DNA of 64,000 bases from Myroides phaeus (lineage in GTDB: Bacteria; Bacteroidota; Bacteroidia; Flavobacteriales; Flavobacteriaceae). Under the pieces are notes generated by a model. It had not been told where the DNA came from. It worked only from the letters and a program-made list of their open reading frames with translations, and made no database searches. The stretch lies in contig NZ_FNDQ01000010.1 in assembly GCF_900099675.1 (NCBI RefSeq), forward strand, positions 1 through 64,000, in the 5' to 3' direction. The translations under genes and the position numbers were made by a program. Every line of letters starts with the position of its first letter. Position 1 is the stretch's first letter. Shown here in pieces: positions 61,686 through 64,000 of the stretch.

Positions 61686-62609
61686 ATGGAAGTTATAAAA
61701 ATATTTTGTCCAGCTACAATCGCCAACTTATCTTGTGGATTTGATGTGTTAGGAGTATGCTTGGACAGCGTTGGAGATGAAATGATTATTGAAAAACGCG
61801 CAGAAAAAGGAATTAGAATTAAAGAAATAATCGGAGCTGATTTACCCTTGGCGGTTGAGGAAAACGTAGCTGGTGTAGCAGGATTAGCTTTGTTGGAAAA
61901 GTTGCAACCTGACTTTGGTTTTGATATCACAATCTATAAAAATATAAAGGCAGGAAGTGGTATCGGAAGTAGTGCTGCAAGTGCTGCTGGTGCGGTTTAC
62001 GGAATAAACGCTTTGTGTGGTTATCCGTTGACTAATCTTGAATTGATTGAATATGCAATGCAAGGAGAAGCATTGGCAAGTGGTGCCGCACACGCAGATA
62101 ATGTTGCCCCTGCTTTGTTAGGTGGTTTCGCATTCATCCGCAGTTACGAACCATTAGATATCATAGCAATTGAAGCTCCTGAGGAGTTGTATGCTACTGT
62201 GATTCACCCGCAAATTGAGTTAAAGACAAAAGATTCTCGATCTGTGTTAAAGCAAACTGTGCCTTTGAGAAAAGCAGTGGCGCAATGTGGAAACCTTGGG
62301 GGACTTGTCAGTGGGTTGTTTTTAAAGGATTATGAGCTTATTGGTCGTTCTTTACACGATGAGTTTGTAGAACCAATGCGTTCATTGCTTATTCCAAATT
62401 TTGACAAGTTGAAACAAGCAGCTTATGACAATGGTGCTTTAGGAGGTGGTATTTCAGGTGCCGGACCATCAATGTTTGCCTTGTCAAGAGGTAGAGAAGT
62501 TGCAGAGCGAGTGGCAGCGGCGATGAAAGAAGTAGTTGCTAATGCTGATTATGAGAATGAAATACATATTTCGGCTATTAATCCAATGGGCATAAAAGAA
62601 TTGAAATGA
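61686..62609 (+). CDS. thrB: Homoserine kinase ThrB
   Basis: This 307-residue GHMP kinase phosphorylates homoserine. It has the N-terminal strand KIFCPATIANLSCGFDVLGV, the phosphate loop IKAGSGIGSSAASAAGAVYG (P-x3-GLGSSAA-like), and the C-terminal GGGISGAGPSMFALSRG. It lies two bases after thrA and overlaps thrC by four bases (ATGA), a compact thrABC arrangement. Confidence 0.95.
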   Translation: MEVIKIFCPATIANLSCGFDVLGVCLDSVGDEMIIEKRAEKGIRIKEIIGADLPLAVEENVAGVAGLALLEKLQPDFGFDITIYKNIKAGSGIGSSAASAAGAVYGINALCGYPLTNLELIEYAMQGEALASGAAHADNVAPALLGGFAFIRSYEPLDIIAIEAPEELYATVIHPQIELKTKDSRSVLKQTVPLRKAVAQCGNLGGLVSGLFLKDYELIGRSLHDEFVEPMRSLLIPNFDKLKQAAYDNGALGGGISGAGPSMFALSRGREVAERVAAAMKEVVANADYENEIHISAINPMGIKELK

Positions 62610-63895
62610 GATATTACAGCATAACAAATCCAGAATTGCAAGCGTCTTTTAAAGAAGCTGCAATCAGTGGAATAGCTCCTGATAGAGGATTGTATTTTCC
62701 AATGGAAATTCCAAAGTTAGACAAGGAGTTTATCGACAATATAGAAAATTATAGTAATCACGAAATAGCTTACAAAGTTATCAAGCCTTTTGTAGGAGAT
62801 GAGATGAGTGATGAAGTGCTGAAGCAAGTGGTAGCAGAAACGTTGTGTTTCGACTTTCCAATTGTTGAAGTAGAAGAAGATGTTGCAAGTTTGGAGTTAT
62901 ACCACGGTCCAACTTTAGCATTTAAAGATGTTGGAGCACGTTTTATGTCGCGTTGTTTACAAGCCTTTACGAAAGAAGAAAACAAGAATATTACAGTATT
63001 AGTGGCAACTTCTGGTGACACAGGAGGGGCTGTAGCTAATGGTTTTTACGGAGTGAATGGGGTTGAGGTTGTTATCCTTTATCCTTCTGGAAAGGTGAGT
63101 AGTATTCAAGAAAAGCAGTTGACTACATTAGGAGGGAATATCCGCGCTGTGGAGGTTAATGGTAGTTTTGACGATTGTCAGGAGATGGTTAAAACAGCTT
63201 TCTTAGACCAAGAGTTGAAAGATTGTAATTTAACTTCTGCCAATTCGATTAACGTGGCGCGTTGGTTGCCACAGATGTTTTACTATTTCTTTGCTTATAA
63301 AGCATTGAAAGGCAAAGGAAAACCGATAGTGGTTACTGTGCCAAGTGGTAATTTTGGTAATATCTGTGCGGGAATGTTAGCACAGCGAATGGGCTTGCCA
63401 ATAGCACATTTTGTGGCGGCTACAAATAGTAATGATACAGTGCCTCGTTTTATGAAAACGCAGGATTACAAGCCAAATAAAACACAAGAGACAATTTCAA
63501 ATGCAATGGATGTAAGTAATCCGAGCAACTTTATTAGAATATTTGAGATGTTTGAAAGGCAATATGGAAGCTTATCTAACGTTTTCTCTTCATATTCTTT
63601 TGATGATATGCAGACAAAAGCTACGTTGAAAAAGGTATATGAAGAGCGAGAGTACTTATTAGATCCTCACGGAGCTGTAGGGTATTTAGGACTAACACAG
63701 TTTATGGTGCAACACAAAGGATATACAGGGGTGTTTTTAGAAACTGCTCATCCTGTAAAATTCCCTGAAAGCATTGAGCAAACATTGGGTATTGAAATTC
63801 CTGTTCCAGAGGCTCTAAAACCGTTAATGACAAAAGAAAAACAATCAGTTGTCATCAACACATACAATGATTTAAAGCAATACTTGTTAGAGTAG
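62606..63895 (+). CDS. thrC: Threonine synthase ThrC
   Basis: This 429-residue PLP enzyme converts O-phosphohomoserine to threonine. It has the N-terminus YYSITNPELQASFKEAAISG, the PLP lysine in YHGPTLAFKDVGARFMSRCL, VATSGDTGGAVANGFYG, and the glycine loop VPSGNFGNICAGMLAQRMGL. The length is that of the short thrC form in the same group as E. coli ThrC. It overlaps thrB and ends the operon before a strong terminator. Confidence 0.95.
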   Translation: MRYYSITNPELQASFKEAAISGIAPDRGLYFPMEIPKLDKEFIDNIENYSNHEIAYKVIKPFVGDEMSDEVLKQVVAETLCFDFPIVEVEEDVASLELYHGPTLAFKDVGARFMSRCLQAFTKEENKNITVLVATSGDTGGAVANGFYGVNGVEVVILYPSGKVSSIQEKQLTTLGGNIRAVEVNGSFDDCQEMVKTAFLDQELKDCNLTSANSINVARWLPQMFYYFFAYKALKGKGKPIVVTVPSGNFGNICAGMLAQRMGLPIAHFVAATNSNDTVPRFMKTQDYKPNKTQETISNAMDVSNPSNFIRIFEMFERQYGSLSNVFSSYSFDDMQTKATLKKVYEEREYLLDPHGAVGYLGLTQFMVQHKGYTGVFLETAHPVKFPESIEQTLGIEIPVPEALKPLMTKEKQSVVINTYNDLKQYLLE

Positions 63896-63922
63896 ATTTC
63901 AGAATAAACATTTTTTAGCAGT

Positions 63923-63953
63923 AAAAAAGGGCGAAGTAATTCGCCCTTTTTTT
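63923..63953 (+). terminator. thr operon terminator
   Basis: AAAGGGCGAA pairs with TTCGCCCTTT around a four-base loop and is followed by T7. Confidence 0.9.
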
Positions 63954-63966
63954 GTTTTAAGGAATT

Positions 63967-63980
63967 CTACAACGTTGTAG
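63967..63980. repeat. Perfect 14-bp palindrome
   Basis: CTACAACGTTGTAG reads the same on both strands. Similar TACAACG/CGTTGTA arms occur in the mnmE terminator. It may belong to another gene beyond the window. Confidence 0.3.
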
Positions 63981-64000
63981 TGTATCGTATTTCTTATCAA

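Noticed and set aside
1-64000. tRNA and rRNA genes
   Set aside because: I looked for T-loop-like GGTTCGAATC and rRNA-like G/C-rich stretches and saw none; a covariance search would be decisive.

Overview
The window looks like a chromosomal segment of a Flavobacteriaceae bacterium, probably Myroides or a close relative (inference). The DNA is AT-rich. Several genes are preceded by the Bacteroidetes -7 promoter type TAnnTTTG, Shine-Dalgarno sites are mostly absent, and the gene content is typical of the group: a XusA/XusB-like TonB receptor and DUF4374 lipoprotein, a long CusA-type pump, retropepsin-PDZ and MBG-like surface proteins, and a fused aspartokinase-homoserine dehydrogenase. I saw no rRNA, tRNA or CRISPR array.

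Layout. 1-5.2 kb: the end of an IS3-type element that has cut a secreted repeat protein, then secreted hypotheticals, a universal stress protein and a decayed pseudogene. 5.2-6.6 kb: mnmE. 6.6-14.4 kb: sparsely coding accessory DNA with hairpins, short repeats, an FAD monooxygenase, a CBS protein, a retropepsin-PDZ protein and an acidic lipoprotein. 15.0-19.6 kb: a five-gene plus-strand cluster (WYL regulator, 73-aa protein, uracil-DNA-glycosylase-like protein, 722-aa helical protein, DUF4112-like membrane protein). I cannot match it to a named system. 19.8-27.5 kb: three leader-peptide attenuators in series, then ilvE-ilvD-ilvB-ilvN-ilvC-ilvA. 27.9-35.5 kb: AraC regulator with rclC, nitroreductase, a MORN-like protein and an orphan TPR histidine kinase. 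35.6-37.4 kb: minus-strand cold-shock cluster (DEAD-box helicase, CSD protein, Csp). 38.2-40.6 kb: envelope hypotheticals. 41.0-49.4 kb: minus-strand copper/silver efflux locus (Cys/Met-rich protein, CusA, CusC, CusB, DUF3347 lipoprotein). 50.2-56.6 kb: porin, XusA/XusB-like pair and lipoproteins. 56.7-58.8 kb: Bcr/CflA exporter with an AraC regulator. 59.0-63.9 kb: thr leader peptide and thrABC.

The two amino-acid operons form one metabolic unit. ThrABC makes threonine, IlvA in the ilv operon deaminates it, and IlvBNCDE makes isoleucine and valine. Both operons start with short leader ORFs rich in codons for relevant amino acids. The ilv leader is the clearest unusual structure: three Ile/Val leader peptides, each followed by an intrinsic terminator. 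In each unit a competing helix can form whose 5' strand overlaps the leader stop codon. The strongest candidate for an undescribed protein system is the WYL cluster, where a 21-bp sequence recurs with two mismatches before genes 1 and 2.
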